Both the position numbers and the translations under genes were made by a program. From Gemmatimonadota bacterium (lineage in GTDB: Bacteria > Gemmatimonadota > Gemmatimonadetes > JACCXV01 > JAHWKZ01): a stretch of 16,774 nt of DNA. Positions within the stretch are counted from its first letter, which is position 1. The number at the start of each line of letters is the position of its first letter. The notes below the pieces were generated by a model, which saw only the letters and a list, made by a program, of their open reading frames with translations, ran no database searches and had not been told where the DNA came from. Below are positions 1 through 6,643 of the stretch, in pieces. The stretch spans positions 1-16,774 of the forward strand of contig JAHWKZ010000020.1 of the NCBI GenBank assembly GCA_019347645.1. The letters run 5' to 3'.

Positions 1-161
1 TGGAACGACCACCGCTCCATGTCGTCGTAGAAGTCGGCCAGGTAGGGGTTTCCCTCGACGTGCTCGTAGTACGGCCGCCAGGCGAAGCGCTCGGCGAGTA
101 GCCCGGTCAGCGTCGACTTCCCGCTGCCGATGTTGCCGGCCACCGCGCAGAAGACCTTCAC
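1..161 (-). CDS. Deoxynucleoside kinase, N-terminal part (cut by window edge)
   Basis: Only the first 53 codons are present; the gene runs off the left edge. The protein begins VKVFCAVAGNIGSGKST, a Walker A P-loop (GNIGSGKST, residues 9-17), followed at about residues 34-51 by EHVEGNPYLADFYDDMERW. That second block is the conserved substrate-site region of the dNK family (deoxyadenosine, deoxyguanosine or deoxycytidine kinase). These enzymes phosphorylate salvaged deoxynucleosides in the cytoplasm. The GTG start at 161 overlaps the TGA stop of the upstream kinase in the tetranucleotide GTGA, so the two are almost certainly translationally coupled. Tandem dNK pairs are known in Firmicutes, where the two subunits have different base specificity. 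Substrate cannot be decided from this fragment. Confidence 0.85.
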   Translation of the reverse strand, partial: MKVFCAVAGNIGSGKSTLTGLLAERFAWRPYYEHVEGNPYLADFYDDMERWSF

Positions 162-838
162 CGAGCGCCCCCGCTCGCCAGATCGAGCTCCCGCTGCCCG
201 GCCTCGATCGCGGCCGTCTTGTGGTCGATCCAGGCGGTCACCGCCGCGTAGTCCGCGTCGCTGCCGACGAAGTCCAGCTCGGAGACGTCGACCGCCAGGA
301 GACGCCCTCCCTCCCAGGCCTCGAAGTGCCGGTCGTAGGCCCGGTTCAGCCGCTCGACGTAATCCCGCGTGATTTCGCGCTCGAACGGCCGGTTGCGGGC
401 CCGGATCCGGTCCATCAGGACGTCGGTGTCGGCCTTGAGATAGACGGTCAGATCGGGCTCGGGCGTCTCCGGGGCCAGGGCCTCGAAGAGCCGCTCCCAG
501 ATCGCGTAGTCGCGTCCCGAGAGCGTCAGTCGAGCGAAGATCCGGTTCTTGTCGAAGCGATAGTCGCTGAGGATCGGCCCCTCGCCCACCTCGAGCGTCT
601 CGACGAGCCGTCGCTGCTGTCGGAAGCGCGCCAGGAGGAAGAACATCTCGGTGTCGAAGGCGTAGCGCTCCATGTCCTTGTAGAAACCGCCGGTCAGGAA
701 CGGGTTCTCCTCGACCATCTCGAGGAACCGCGTGCCGCCCCGCTCGGCCGCCAGGCGATGCACGAGGGACGTCTTGCCGACGCCGATCACCCCCTCGACG
801 GCGAGATAGCGGACGTGTTCGGAGGCGGCGGAATCCAC
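158..838 (-). CDS. Deoxynucleoside kinase (dGK/dAK type)
   Basis: This 226-residue protein has the full dNK layout. The P-loop GVIGVGKTS lies at residues 16-24, EENPFLTGGFYKDMERYAF follows about 20 residues later, SDYRFDKNRIF occupies the position of the DRS-like motif, and an arginine-rich lid RIRARNRPFE is in the second half. The family transfers a phosphate from ATP to the 5' hydroxyl of a deoxynucleoside. The GTG start is supported by an in-frame TAG five codons upstream; GTG is the first start codon after it. A strong promoter lies 50-80 bases upstream. The gene overlaps the following kinase by four bases (GTGA). Length matches the usual 200-230 residues. The family call is firm; base specificity is not resolved. 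Confidence 0.92.
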   Translation of the reverse strand: MDSAASEHVRYLAVEGVIGVGKTSLVHRLAAERGGTRFLEMVEENPFLTGGFYKDMERYAFDTEMFFLLARFRQQRRLVETLEVGEGPILSDYRFDKNRIFARLTLSGRDYAIWERLFEALAPETPEPDLTVYLKADTDVLMDRIRARNRPFEREITRDYVERLNRAYDRHFEAWEGGRLLAVDVSELDFVGSDADYAAVTAWIDHKTAAIEAGQRELDLASGGAR

Positions 839-887
839 GGCCGGCGGGCCCTACGGCTTGGGGTCGAAGATGGTCGAGGAACGAGAT

Positions 888-916
888 ATCGTAGATCGCA
901 GGCGGCAGGGTGTCAA
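888..916 (-). promoter_or_regulatory. Sigma-70-type promoter of the kinase pair
   Basis: On the minus strand a perfect -35 box TTGACA (911-916) is followed after exactly 17 bases by TACGAT (888-893), which keeps TA...AT of the -10 consensus. Transcription would start near 881, giving a leader of about 43 bases before the GTG start at 838. The same -10 hexamer recurs upstream of the rhomboid gene. Confidence 0.7.
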
Positions 917-937
917 CGCGATCATCGCGCGGAGTCT

Positions 938-957
938 ACCCGAAAACAACCCGAAAA
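938..957. repeat. Direct repeat ACCCGAAAA x2, 11-bp period, upstream of the kinase promoter
   Basis: Two identical 9-base units, ACCCGAAAA at 938-946 and 949-957 (TTTTCGGGT on the minus strand), are separated by two bases, so the period is 11 bp, close to one helical turn. They lie about 22 bases upstream of the -35 box of the kinase promoter. The spacing on one face of the helix suggests an activator site or UP-like element, but this is inferred from position only. Confidence 0.4.
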
Positions 958-1037
958 TCAATCGAGTGGACGTGGTGGCGGTTGGGGCTGACTACGCTAA
1001 GGGACAATGAACTCAAAAGATCATAATCGGTCATTGG

Positions 1038-2162
1038 CTATTTCTTTAATGCTACATAGTATCTACCGCCTCCAGAGAAGATTAAATCAGCGCCCACGAC
1101 GGGACGTCTGCTGAAGAAAAGATGTTCACCAAGCGGACTCAATGTCTGGAGAATCTGTCCGGTAATGACCTCTAGGCGGTATAGATACCCCCCGATATCC
1201 GCCACATACAGAACGTTTCCATCGAGCACGGGGGCATCTCTGGCGGAGCCCCTTAGAGATGACTGCCAACGGAGAGCCCCTGACGCAAGGTCGAATGAGA
1301 TACACTCCGTTGTTCGAGTGCAGGTGTATCCGGACGGGGGATCAAGAATGACGGACGCATCGAAGGCCGTGTTGAATCGGCGAATCCAAACGACCTCACC
1401 GGTCTCGGACCTTAAGGAAACCAGGTGGCCGCACTGGTCTCCGAAGAATAGAAGGCCATCCTCGTATGCTGGAGGTCCAGCGATTCCTCCTTCATGACAA
1501 AGTCTTTTACCCTGCTCGTCGGTATCCGGCACTTCATAGCGCCAAGATTCTTCCCCGGAGGACTTGCTTAAGCAGGTGACCATGCCCTGGGGCGTCTCTG
1601 AGAATCTTGCGTCAGAAGAAACACATACCATGTCTGATGCTTCGATTACGCCTCTCGGCCGAGGATGTACCGTCGTATGCCACTGTATGGTCCCAGTCAG
1701 ACGGTCAAGCGAATAGATCTCGCCAGCCCCCGAGCTCGCGTAGACGCTGGTTTGTCCAAGAGCAACCGCACTGCCAGGATACGCGGGTCCGAAAGCAGGG
1801 AACAAGTCCGTGATCCATATCTCTCTCCCCGAACTGGCACTATAGGCGAAGACCTTACCTCCCGATTGCCCATATACCACGCCACCATCGACGGCAAGAG
1901 AGGCGGTCGAAATCCGTTCCCCCATTGTGGGGAGCGCTTTCCAGACCGGCAGTCCTGATTCTTGTGACAGTGCAATCAGCGTATCGGCAACGGCTATATA
2001 GACTCGATCATGGTCTCCGGCAGGATCACCCAGAAAGAGATTCTCAGCTGGATATCGCCAGACAGTTAAGTCTTCGACTGTTCCTGCCGGCCCGCTCTCA
2101 CATCCAGAATTAGAGAACGCTGTGAGAGCAGCGATGACTCCAATTCCAAGCCTATTTGACAA
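1038..2162 (-). CDS. PQQ-type beta-propeller lipoprotein (BamB-like fold)
   Basis: The 374-residue product starts with a signal peptide whose probable lipid-attachment Cys is residue 21 (SNSGC; no Leu at -3, so the lipobox is weak). The rest is a run of about seven blade repeats ending in T/SG-x-x-x-W units: SGLPVW, SGREIW, TGTIQW, SGEESW, TGEVVW, SGALRW and TGQIL. This is the pyrrolo-quinoline quinone-like beta-propeller repeat, found in BamB and in many periplasmic proteins that bind no cofactor. The TTG start at 2162 overlaps the end of a small upstream ORF by 11 bases. The gene is far poorer in G+C than all neighbours and uses many A/T-ending codons, which suggests horizontal acquisition. 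Four cysteines in the middle could form disulfides. Fold is confident; function is unknown. Confidence 0.8.
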   Translation of the reverse strand: MSNRLGIGVIAALTAFSNSGCESGPAGTVEDLTVWRYPAENLFLGDPAGDHDRVYIAVADTLIALSQESGLPVWKALPTMGERISTASLAVDGGVVYGQSGGKVFAYSASSGREIWITDLFPAFGPAYPGSAVALGQTSVYASSGAGEIYSLDRLTGTIQWHTTVHPRPRGVIEASDMVCVSSDARFSETPQGMVTCLSKSSGEESWRYEVPDTDEQGKRLCHEGGIAGPPAYEDGLLFFGDQCGHLVSLRSETGEVVWIRRFNTAFDASVILDPPSGYTCTRTTECISFDLASGALRWQSSLRGSARDAPVLDGNVLYVADIGGYLYRLEVITGQILQTLSPLGEHLFFSRRPVVGADLIFSGGGRYYVALKK

Positions 2163-2355
2163 CAGTAAGAGTCACCGATGGAAGGGTTGCTGGCAGTGCA
2201 CCAGATGGTGCCGTTAATGGCAACTCGAAGAATAACATATCCTCCGCCGGGAGTTCAGAGTGAGAATTGATACGGTCCAAACGAACAACCACATTAGTTG
2301 CATTAGCCTGGATCATTTCAAGTCTATATCCATTGAGTAAAACATTTTTGCGCAA
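2152..2355 (-). CDS. Small hypothetical protein coupled to the propeller gene
   Basis: This is a 67-codon frame starting at TTG (2355), not recognised. The product is mostly beta-prone, with a C-terminal half rich in Pro, Thr, Val and Leu (LPLTAPSGALPATLPSVTLTVVK). It has no signal peptide, transmembrane helix or Cys. Support for being real comes from its AT-rich composition, matching the gene behind it, and from its stop overlapping the next gene's TTG start by 11 bases, a typical translational-coupling arrangement. The start is uncertain: a strong GGGAGG lies about 23 bases upstream of this TTG with no in-frame ATG, GTG or TTG at the right distance. It could therefore be the 3' remnant of a longer, damaged gene. 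Confidence 0.4.
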   Translation of the reverse strand: MRKNVLLNGYRLEMIQANATNVVVRLDRINSHSELPAEDMLFFELPLTAPSGALPATLPSVTLTVVK

Positions 2356-2428
2356 CTCTCCAATATTTAACCTGATGCACCTCCCTTAATTGCTACAACG
2401 TCGTATCAGTCGGCTAACATAATCCCGC

Positions 2429-2459
2429 CGGGCCGGCTGACCGCGATCACGGCGGCCCG
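2429..2459. other. Inverted repeat in the 217-bp gap before mqnD
   Basis: CGGGCCG (2429-2435) and CGGCCCG (2453-2459) form a perfect 7-bp inverted repeat with a 17-base spacer. It lies at the G+C transition between the AT-rich island and the high-GC mqnD region. It could be a hairpin in the mqnD leader or part of a terminator. No T-run follows on either strand. The rest of the gap (2356-2572) shows no convincing promoter; CTAACATAAT at 2414-2423 is a possible -10 region. Confidence 0.3.
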
Positions 2460-2572
2460 CGTGGATGCCGGCTCGAGGGGCCACCATGTACAGTCGCCCT
2501 TCCACCTCATGCGAAATTCGCCCGTCCCGGCTGATTGCGGACCCTCTTGCCCGTCCCTACCTTCCGCGGCCG

Positions 2573-3478
2573 ATGACGACCGTCCCCGACGCCGCGACGC
2601 CCCGCACCGAGGATCCCGTCCTCCGGTTTGGCCACAGCCCGGATCCCGACGACGCCTTCATGTTCTATGGTCTGGCGAAGGGGGCGGTGACGATTCCCAG
2701 CCCCTCGGGGGCTCCCTACGCCGTCGAGCACGTCCTCGCGGACATCCAGACGCTGAACGAGATGGCGCGGGCGGGCGAGCTCGAAGTCACCGCGATCAGC
2801 GCGCACGCCTATCCGGAGGTGGCCGACAAGTACTGGATCCTGCACTGCGGCGCCTCGATGGGGATCGGATACGGACCGATCGTCGTCGCCCGACCCGACG
2901 GACCCGAGTCGGTGGCCGCGCTAGAGGGGAAGACGCTCGCGATCCCGGGGCGGCTGACCACCGCATGGCTGGTCGCGCAGCTCTTCCTCCCCGAGATCGA
3001 GCCGGAGGTCGTGATGTTCGACGAGATCCCGGGGGCGGTCGCCGCGGGCGAGGTCGACGCGGGGTTGGTCATCCACGAGGGGCAGATCACCTACGCCGAC
3101 CAGGGGCTGGTCAAGCTCGTCGATCTGGGCGAGGCCTGGCGGGAGGAGACGGATCTCCCGCTGCCGCTCGGCCTCGACGTCGTCCGCCGCGACCTCGGCC
3201 GGCAGTCTGCCGAAGCCGTGGCTCGCGGGCTCCACGACTCGATCGCCTACGCCTTCGAGAACGAGGACGACGCGGTCGCCTACGCGCTCGACTTCGGCCG
3301 CGGCCTCGACACCGAGCGCGCGCGCCGGTTCGTTAAGATGTACGTCAACGACTACACGCTGGACATGGGCGAGGAGGGCGCGCGCGCGCTGGAGACCCTG
3401 TTCGCGAGGGGCGCCGGGGCGGGGCTGATCCGGCCGGTGGAAGATATCGAATGGATCGGCTCCTCGTCCCGGGGGTAA
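2573..3478 (+). CDS. mqnD: 1,4-dihydroxy-6-naphthoate synthase (futalosine pathway)
   Basis: The 301-residue protein belongs to the MqnA/MqnD periplasmic-binding-protein-like fold. MqnD releases 1,4-dihydroxy-6-naphthoate from cyclic dehypoxanthine futalosine. The N-terminal signature RFGHSPDPDDAFMFYGL (residues 18-34) is characteristic of this MqnD branch. Later segments include EVTAISAHAYPEV, MGIGYGPIVV and VIHEGQITY. The ATG at 2573 was chosen because homology should begin about 17 residues later; the open frame runs 36 codons further upstream, but that stretch has no family resemblance. No strong Shine-Dalgarno is visible. It is followed after 38 bases by a secreted protein on the same strand. 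Its pathway partners lie elsewhere in the window (mqnC, mqnE, mqnA). Substrate assignment rests on context plus the motif. Confidence 0.87.
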   Translation: MTTVPDAATPRTEDPVLRFGHSPDPDDAFMFYGLAKGAVTIPSPSGAPYAVEHVLADIQTLNEMARAGELEVTAISAHAYPEVADKYWILHCGASMGIGYGPIVVARPDGPESVAALEGKTLAIPGRLTTAWLVAQLFLPEIEPEVVMFDEIPGAVAAGEVDAGLVIHEGQITYADQGLVKLVDLGEAWREETDLPLPLGLDVVRRDLGRQSAEAVARGLHDSIAYAFENEDDAVAYALDFGRGLDTERARRFVKMYVNDYTLDMGEEGARALETLFARGAGAGLIRPVEDIEWIGSSSRG

Positions 3479-3506
3479 CCTCCAGGAGAGATTTCCCGAT
3501 GCTCAC

Positions 3507-3512
3507 AGGAGG
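3507..3512 (+). promoter_or_regulatory. Ribosome binding site AGGAGG fixing the PrcB-like start
   Basis: A perfect AGGAGG sits four bases before the ATG at 3517. It selects this ATG over the upstream in-frame ATGs at 3451 and 3499, the first of which would overlap mqnD. Confidence 0.75.
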
Positions 3513-3516
3513 TCCC

Positions 3517-4044
3517 ATGCGATTCATCCGTTCGTTCGCCCCCCTTCTGATCGCCGCCGTGCCTGCCGCATGCGCCACCGCCGAGGAGCGAGCCGACGTG
3601 CCGCCGGGCGAGACCCGGCCGGCCGGCGACCGCGTCCCGGCGGATGCCGACATGCTACCCATCGAGACCCTCTACGATGGCGTCGACTCCGGGATCGAGG
3701 ACTCCCGCCGGGTCACCATCCGGAGCGACTCCGCCTGGGGCGCGTTCTGGAGCGAGTTGCACCGCGGGCAGGGCAGCCTCGAACCGGCTCCACCGGAGGT
3801 GGATTTCGACCGCTCGGTTGTCGTGGCCGCCACCGCCGGTCAGAAGCCGACCGGCGGCCACGCGATCGACATCGAGGGCGTGCTGGCGAACGGGGACGGG
3901 GTCTGGGTTAGCGTGCGGAAGACCACCCCCGGGGAAGGGTGCGTAGTCACGCAAGCCCTCACCGCCCCGGCCGTCGTCGTGAAGGCGCCCAAGCGGGACG
4001 GTCCGGTCAAGTTCATCGACCACTCCAGGACCCGGGACTGCTGA
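3517..4044 (+). CDS. Secreted PrcB-like (protease complex inhibitor family) protein
   Basis: The 175-residue protein opens with a signal peptide (MRFIRSFAPLLIAAVPAAC). Cys19 could be lipidated, although Pro at -3 makes the lipobox weak; cleavage after ATA is the alternative. The mature domain reads like the PrcB C-terminal domain. It has VTIRSDSAWGAFWSEL, then VDFDRSVVVAATAGQKPTGG, VWVSVRKTTPG, a Cys-containing CVVTQALTAPAVVV and a final VKFIDH strand. The founding member belongs to the Treponema dentilisin (PrcA/PrtP) protease complex; most homologues are uncharacterised. Two Cys (in EGCVV and at the very C-terminus) could pair. It sits 38 bases behind mqnD and probably shares its transcript, but a functional link to menaquinone synthesis is not evident. 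Confidence 0.72.
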   Translation: MRFIRSFAPLLIAAVPAACATAEERADVPPGETRPAGDRVPADADMLPIETLYDGVDSGIEDSRRVTIRSDSAWGAFWSELHRGQGSLEPAPPEVDFDRSVVVAATAGQKPTGGHAIDIEGVLANGDGVWVSVRKTTPGEGCVVTQALTAPAVVVKAPKRDGPVKFIDHSRTRDC

Positions 4045-4093
4045 CGCGGGGTCCTCGGCGGGACCGCCCGGAGGCGTCAAGGCTCCCGCGTCA
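4042..4093. terminator. Candidate bidirectional terminator between convergent genes
   Basis: TGACGCGGG (4042-4050) and CCCGCGTCA (4085-4093) are perfect 9-bp inverted repeats. The arms contain the TGA stop codons of the two convergent genes. The 34 bases between them hold a smaller hairpin (GTCC 4051-4054 with GGAC 4061-4064). A G+C-rich stem at a convergent junction suits a bidirectional terminator, but there is no T-run, so Rho-independent termination is unproven. Confidence 0.45.
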
Positions 4094-4375
4094 CGCCTGA
4101 CCGCGGTCGAGGAGCTGGAGGAACGTGACCCTGGGCTCCCCCACCACCCCCGCGTCGTCCATCCGGCGGCGCCACTCGGTGGAAGCAAAGACGTCGCGGG
4201 CGACGCCGATCTCGTCCCAACCGAAGAGGATCGTGAGGTCGTTCGAGTCGTGCTCGCGACGGTAGAGGTCGAAGGATTTCTCGCCTCGCTCGCGACGCCA
4301 GCCCAGGGCGTCCTCGAACGCGCTCTTGAACTGGTTGTAGTCCTCCACCTGGAGGCGGACCAGCACGTGGATCAC
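4091..4375 (-). CDS. Small ABM-like dimeric alpha/beta-barrel protein
   Basis: The 94-residue protein, MIHVLVRLQVEDYNQFKSAF and onward, has the beta-alpha-beta-beta-alpha-beta pattern of the antibiotic biosynthesis monooxygenase (ABM) / dimeric ferredoxin-like barrel group. The first strand HVLVRLQV is followed by a helix, then LYRREHDSNDLTILFGWD, a second helix and the closing strand PRVTFLQLL. Such proteins include small monooxygenases, heme-degrading enzymes and many of unknown role. The GTG start at 4375 is preceded by GGGAGG five bases upstream. It is the last gene of the msrB-mqnC-aldo/keto reductase strand, but a terminator-like hairpin separates it from the reductase, so it may be expressed on its own. 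No catalytic residues can be assigned. Confidence 0.7.
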   Translation of the reverse strand: MIHVLVRLQVEDYNQFKSAFEDALGWRRERGEKSFDLYRREHDSNDLTILFGWDEIGVARDVFASTEWRRRMDDAGVVGEPRVTFLQLLDRGQA

Positions 4376-4402
4376 GGCGTCCTCCCTTCTCCTGTCCGAA
4401 TT

Positions 4403-4424
4403 AAGACCCGCCGAAGCCGGTCTT
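4403..4424 (-). terminator. UUCG-loop hairpin, likely intrinsic terminator after the aldo/keto reductase
   Basis: Starting immediately after the reductase stop codon, the minus strand reads AAGACC-G-GC-TTCG-GC-G-GGTCTT, then AATTCGG. This is a 6-bp outer stem, one G/G mismatch, a 2-bp inner stem and a TTCG tetraloop, with a short T-rich stretch at the end. The stable UUCG loop and position fit a terminator or attenuator before the ABM-like gene. The weak U-tract lowers confidence. Confidence 0.5.
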
Positions 4425-5396
4425 TCACCGGTCGACGGCGCTCATGTCCGGATACCGGTCCCCGGCGGCCGCGCCCGGCGGCGCGATCTCGGCGATTCGT
4501 CGCAGCTCCTCCTCCGTCAGCGTCAGGTCCAGAGCGGCCACGTTCTCCTCGAGGTGCTCAAGGCTCGTCGTCCCCGGGATCGGCGCGATGTCGTCACCCC
4601 GGCGGAGGAGCCACGCCAGCGCGAGTTGCGCCGGTGTAGCGCTCTTCGATCGGGCGAGCGCCTCGACGTGGTTCACGAGCTCGAGGTTGCGCTCGAAGTT
4701 CTCCCCTTGGAAGCGGGGCGAGTCGCGCCGCCAGTCGCCTTCGGGGAGGTCGTCGAAGGACTGGAAGCGACCGGTCAGGAACCCCCGGCCGAGAGGGCTG
4801 TACGCCACGAAGCCGATCCCCAGCTCCCGACAGGTCGGCAGGATCTCCTCCTCGGGGAAGCGGCTCCAGAGCGAGTATTCGGTCTGGAGCGCGGTGATCG
4901 GGTGGACCGCGTTGGCCCGACGGATCGTCTCCGGGGCCGCCTCGGAGAGCCCGAGGTGGCGGACCTTTCCGGCCTCCACGAGCCCGGCCATCGCGCCCAC
5001 CGTCTCCTCGATCGGCACCTCCGGATCGACGCGGTGCTGGTAGTACAGGTCGATCGCCTCGACCCCCAGCCGCCGCAACGACGCATCGCACGCCTCGCGG
5101 ACGTACTCGGGGCGGCCGTCGATCGCGCGCGATCCGCCGTCCCGCCGGACCCCGAACTTCGTCGCCAGGACGACCTCGTCCCGGTGGTCTTCGATCGCCT
5201 TTCCGACCAGCCGCTCGTTGTCGTGAGGGCCGTACATGTCGGCGGTGTCCAGGAGCGTGACGCCGAGATCGATCGCCCGCCGGATCGTGGCCAGGCCGTC
5301 CTCCTCGTCCGGCGCGCCGTAGAACTCGCTCATGCCCATGCAACCGAGCCCGAGCTCGGACACCTCGAGCCGGCCGCCCAGCGTCCGCGTCTCCAT
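4425..5396 (-). CDS. Aldo/keto reductase
   Basis: This is a 323-residue NADPH-dependent oxidoreductase of the AKR superfamily, with a (beta/alpha)8 barrel. The catalytic tetrad is visible: Asp50 and Tyr55 in DTADMYG, Lys80 in LATKFG and His121 in YYQHRVDP. The C-terminal cofactor-binding part includes AYSPLGRGFLTG and PIPGTTSLEHLEEN, typical of the YajO/AKR11-13 type group that reduces aldehydes and ketones. Start: the ATG at 5396 lies two bases after the mqnC stop, with no clear Shine-Dalgarno of its own, so translational coupling to mqnC is likely. The same frame stays open upstream through mqnC, but that is a shadow of the radical SAM gene. The physiological substrate cannot be inferred; linkage to menaquinone genes may be incidental. 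Confidence 0.93.
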   Translation of the reverse strand: METRTLGGRLEVSELGLGCMGMSEFYGAPDEEDGLATIRRAIDLGVTLLDTADMYGPHDNERLVGKAIEDHRDEVVLATKFGVRRDGGSRAIDGRPEYVREACDASLRRLGVEAIDLYYQHRVDPEVPIEETVGAMAGLVEAGKVRHLGLSEAAPETIRRANAVHPITALQTEYSLWSRFPEEEILPTCRELGIGFVAYSPLGRGFLTGRFQSFDDLPEGDWRRDSPRFQGENFERNLELVNHVEALARSKSATPAQLALAWLLRRGDDIAPIPGTTSLEHLEENVAALDLTLTEEELRRIAEIAPPGAAAGDRYPDMSAVDR

Positions 5397-5398
5397 GG

Positions 5399-6595
5399 TC
5401 AGACGGTTCCGGGTTCGACGATCGGGAGCGCTTCGGGATCCAGCCGGCCGGCGCGCCGCGGGGCGTGAACGGCGAGGCCGTCCAGCGGGCTCTCGGGGAG
5501 CCGTTCGTAGAGGGTGGTCCGCTGCACGGGGGTGAAGCCGGCCTCGCGGATCAGGGTGCGGATCTCTCCGACGTCGGTGGTATTGACGAACGCCGCCTCG
5601 GCGTGGACGGACTCCTCGAACAGTGTTCCCCCGAAGTCGTCGGCGCCCCAGTGGAGGGCGACCTGCCCGGTCTTCTTCCCCTCGCTGAACCACGACGCCT
5701 GGACGTGGTCGACGTTGTCGAGGTAGAGCCGGGAGACGGCGATCGCGCGCAGGTAGGCGGCCGGTCCCTCCTGGACCGGCTTCACCTTCTCGAGCGGGGT
5801 GTTGCCGGGCTTGAACGACCACGGGATGAAGGCGGTGAAGGAGCCGGGCGTCTCCGCCCGGGTCGCCTCGGAGAGCGCCAGCGAGCGGTCCTGTAGCGCG
5901 CGCACCGCGTCCAGGTGCTCGACCCGCTCGGCGGCGGTCTCGATCGATCCGTACATCATCGTGGCCGTCGTCCGGAAGCCCACCCGGTGGGCGATCTCGT
6001 GGACCTCGAGCCAGGCCTCGGGGCCGCCCTTCCGGATGCCGAGCTTCTTCCGGACGCGCGGCGCCAGGATCTCCGCGCCGCCGCCGGGGATCGACCGCTG
6101 ACCGGCGTCCCACAGCGCTTCGAGCACCGACTGGAGGCTCTCGCCGGAGACCTCGGCCATCGCCTGGATCTCCACCGCGCTCCAGTAGTGGGGTGTCACC
6201 CGCGGGAACCGCGCGACCGTCTCGCGCACCACGTCGAGGTAGTACTCGAGCGGCAACTTTCGGTTGACTCCGCCCTGCAGCAGCACCGTCGTCGCCCCCT
6301 GCTCCACCGCCCAGGCGACCTTCTCGAGCACCTCGTCGACGGAGTGCGTGTACGCGTCGGCGTCGCCCTCGTGCCGGTAGAAGGCGCAGAAGACGCAGTC
6401 GACGTCGCAGACGTTGGTGTAGTTGGGATTCGAGTCGAGGACGTAGGTGACGTCGCGCTCGGGGTGGCGGCGGAACCGCTCGCCGTTCGCCAGCTCCCCG
6501 AGCTCGACGAGCGGCGCCTGACTCCACAGCCACTCCCCCTCGGCGAGGGACAGCCGCTCGCGCGCGTCGAGCTTCTTCCGGATCGATTCCAGCAT
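5399..6595 (-). CDS. mqnC: Cyclic dehypoxanthinyl futalosine synthase (radical SAM)
   Basis: The 398-residue radical SAM enzyme has the [4Fe-4S] motif CDVDCVFC (Cys63, Cys67 and Cys70) preceded by NPNYTNV. This is followed by AFYRHEGDADAYT, LLQGGVNRKLPLEYY, HYWSAVEIQAM and SIPGGGAEIL. This pattern is that of the MqnC/MqnE/CofGH group. The residues after the third Cys (AFYR) and the GGVNRKLP segment fit MqnC, which closes dehypoxanthine futalosine into the spiro product used by MqnD. The ATG at 6595 was chosen because GAGG lies five bases upstream; a TTG at 6634 would overlap the neighbouring msrB region. It follows msrB by 48 bases and is followed after two bases by the aldo/keto reductase. 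Assignment as MqnC rather than MqnE is supported by a second paralogue in the window fitting MqnE better. Confidence 0.9.
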   Translation of the reverse strand: MLESIRKKLDARERLSLAEGEWLWSQAPLVELGELANGERFRRHPERDVTYVLDSNPNYTNVCDVDCVFCAFYRHEGDADAYTHSVDEVLEKVAWAVEQGATTVLLQGGVNRKLPLEYYLDVVRETVARFPRVTPHYWSAVEIQAMAEVSGESLQSVLEALWDAGQRSIPGGGAEILAPRVRKKLGIRKGGPEAWLEVHEIAHRVGFRTTATMMYGSIETAAERVEHLDAVRALQDRSLALSEATRAETPGSFTAFIPWSFKPGNTPLEKVKPVQEGPAAYLRAIAVSRLYLDNVDHVQASWFSEGKKTGQVALHWGADDFGGTLFEESVHAEAAFVNTTDVGEIRTLIREAGFTPVQRTTLYERLPESPLDGLAVHAPRRAGRLDPEALPIVEPGTV

Positions 6596-6643
6596 AGGAT
6601 CCTCAATGTCGCGGACGCGACCCGTCGCGTCCAACGGCCCCGT

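Noticed and set aside
221..991. A 256-codon plus-strand frame over the kinase
   Set aside because: It is antisense to a kinase with intact P-loop and lid motifs; the translated sequence shows no domain.
1005..1036. Inverted repeat CAATGA/TCATTG after the propeller gene as a terminator
   Set aside because: Only six A/T-containing pairs with a 20-base loop; too weak to call.
2360..2377. Short GTG-initiated frame directly in the GGGAGGTG motif before the small ORF
   Set aside because: It stops after 18 codons and the GTG is part of the Shine-Dalgarno itself.
5397..6533. Upstream extension of the aldo/keto reductase frame to a 702-residue fusion protein
   Set aside because: The extra part is Arg/Gly-rich and lies out of frame over mqnC, which has full radical SAM motifs on the same strand. 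High G+C simply leaves few stops.
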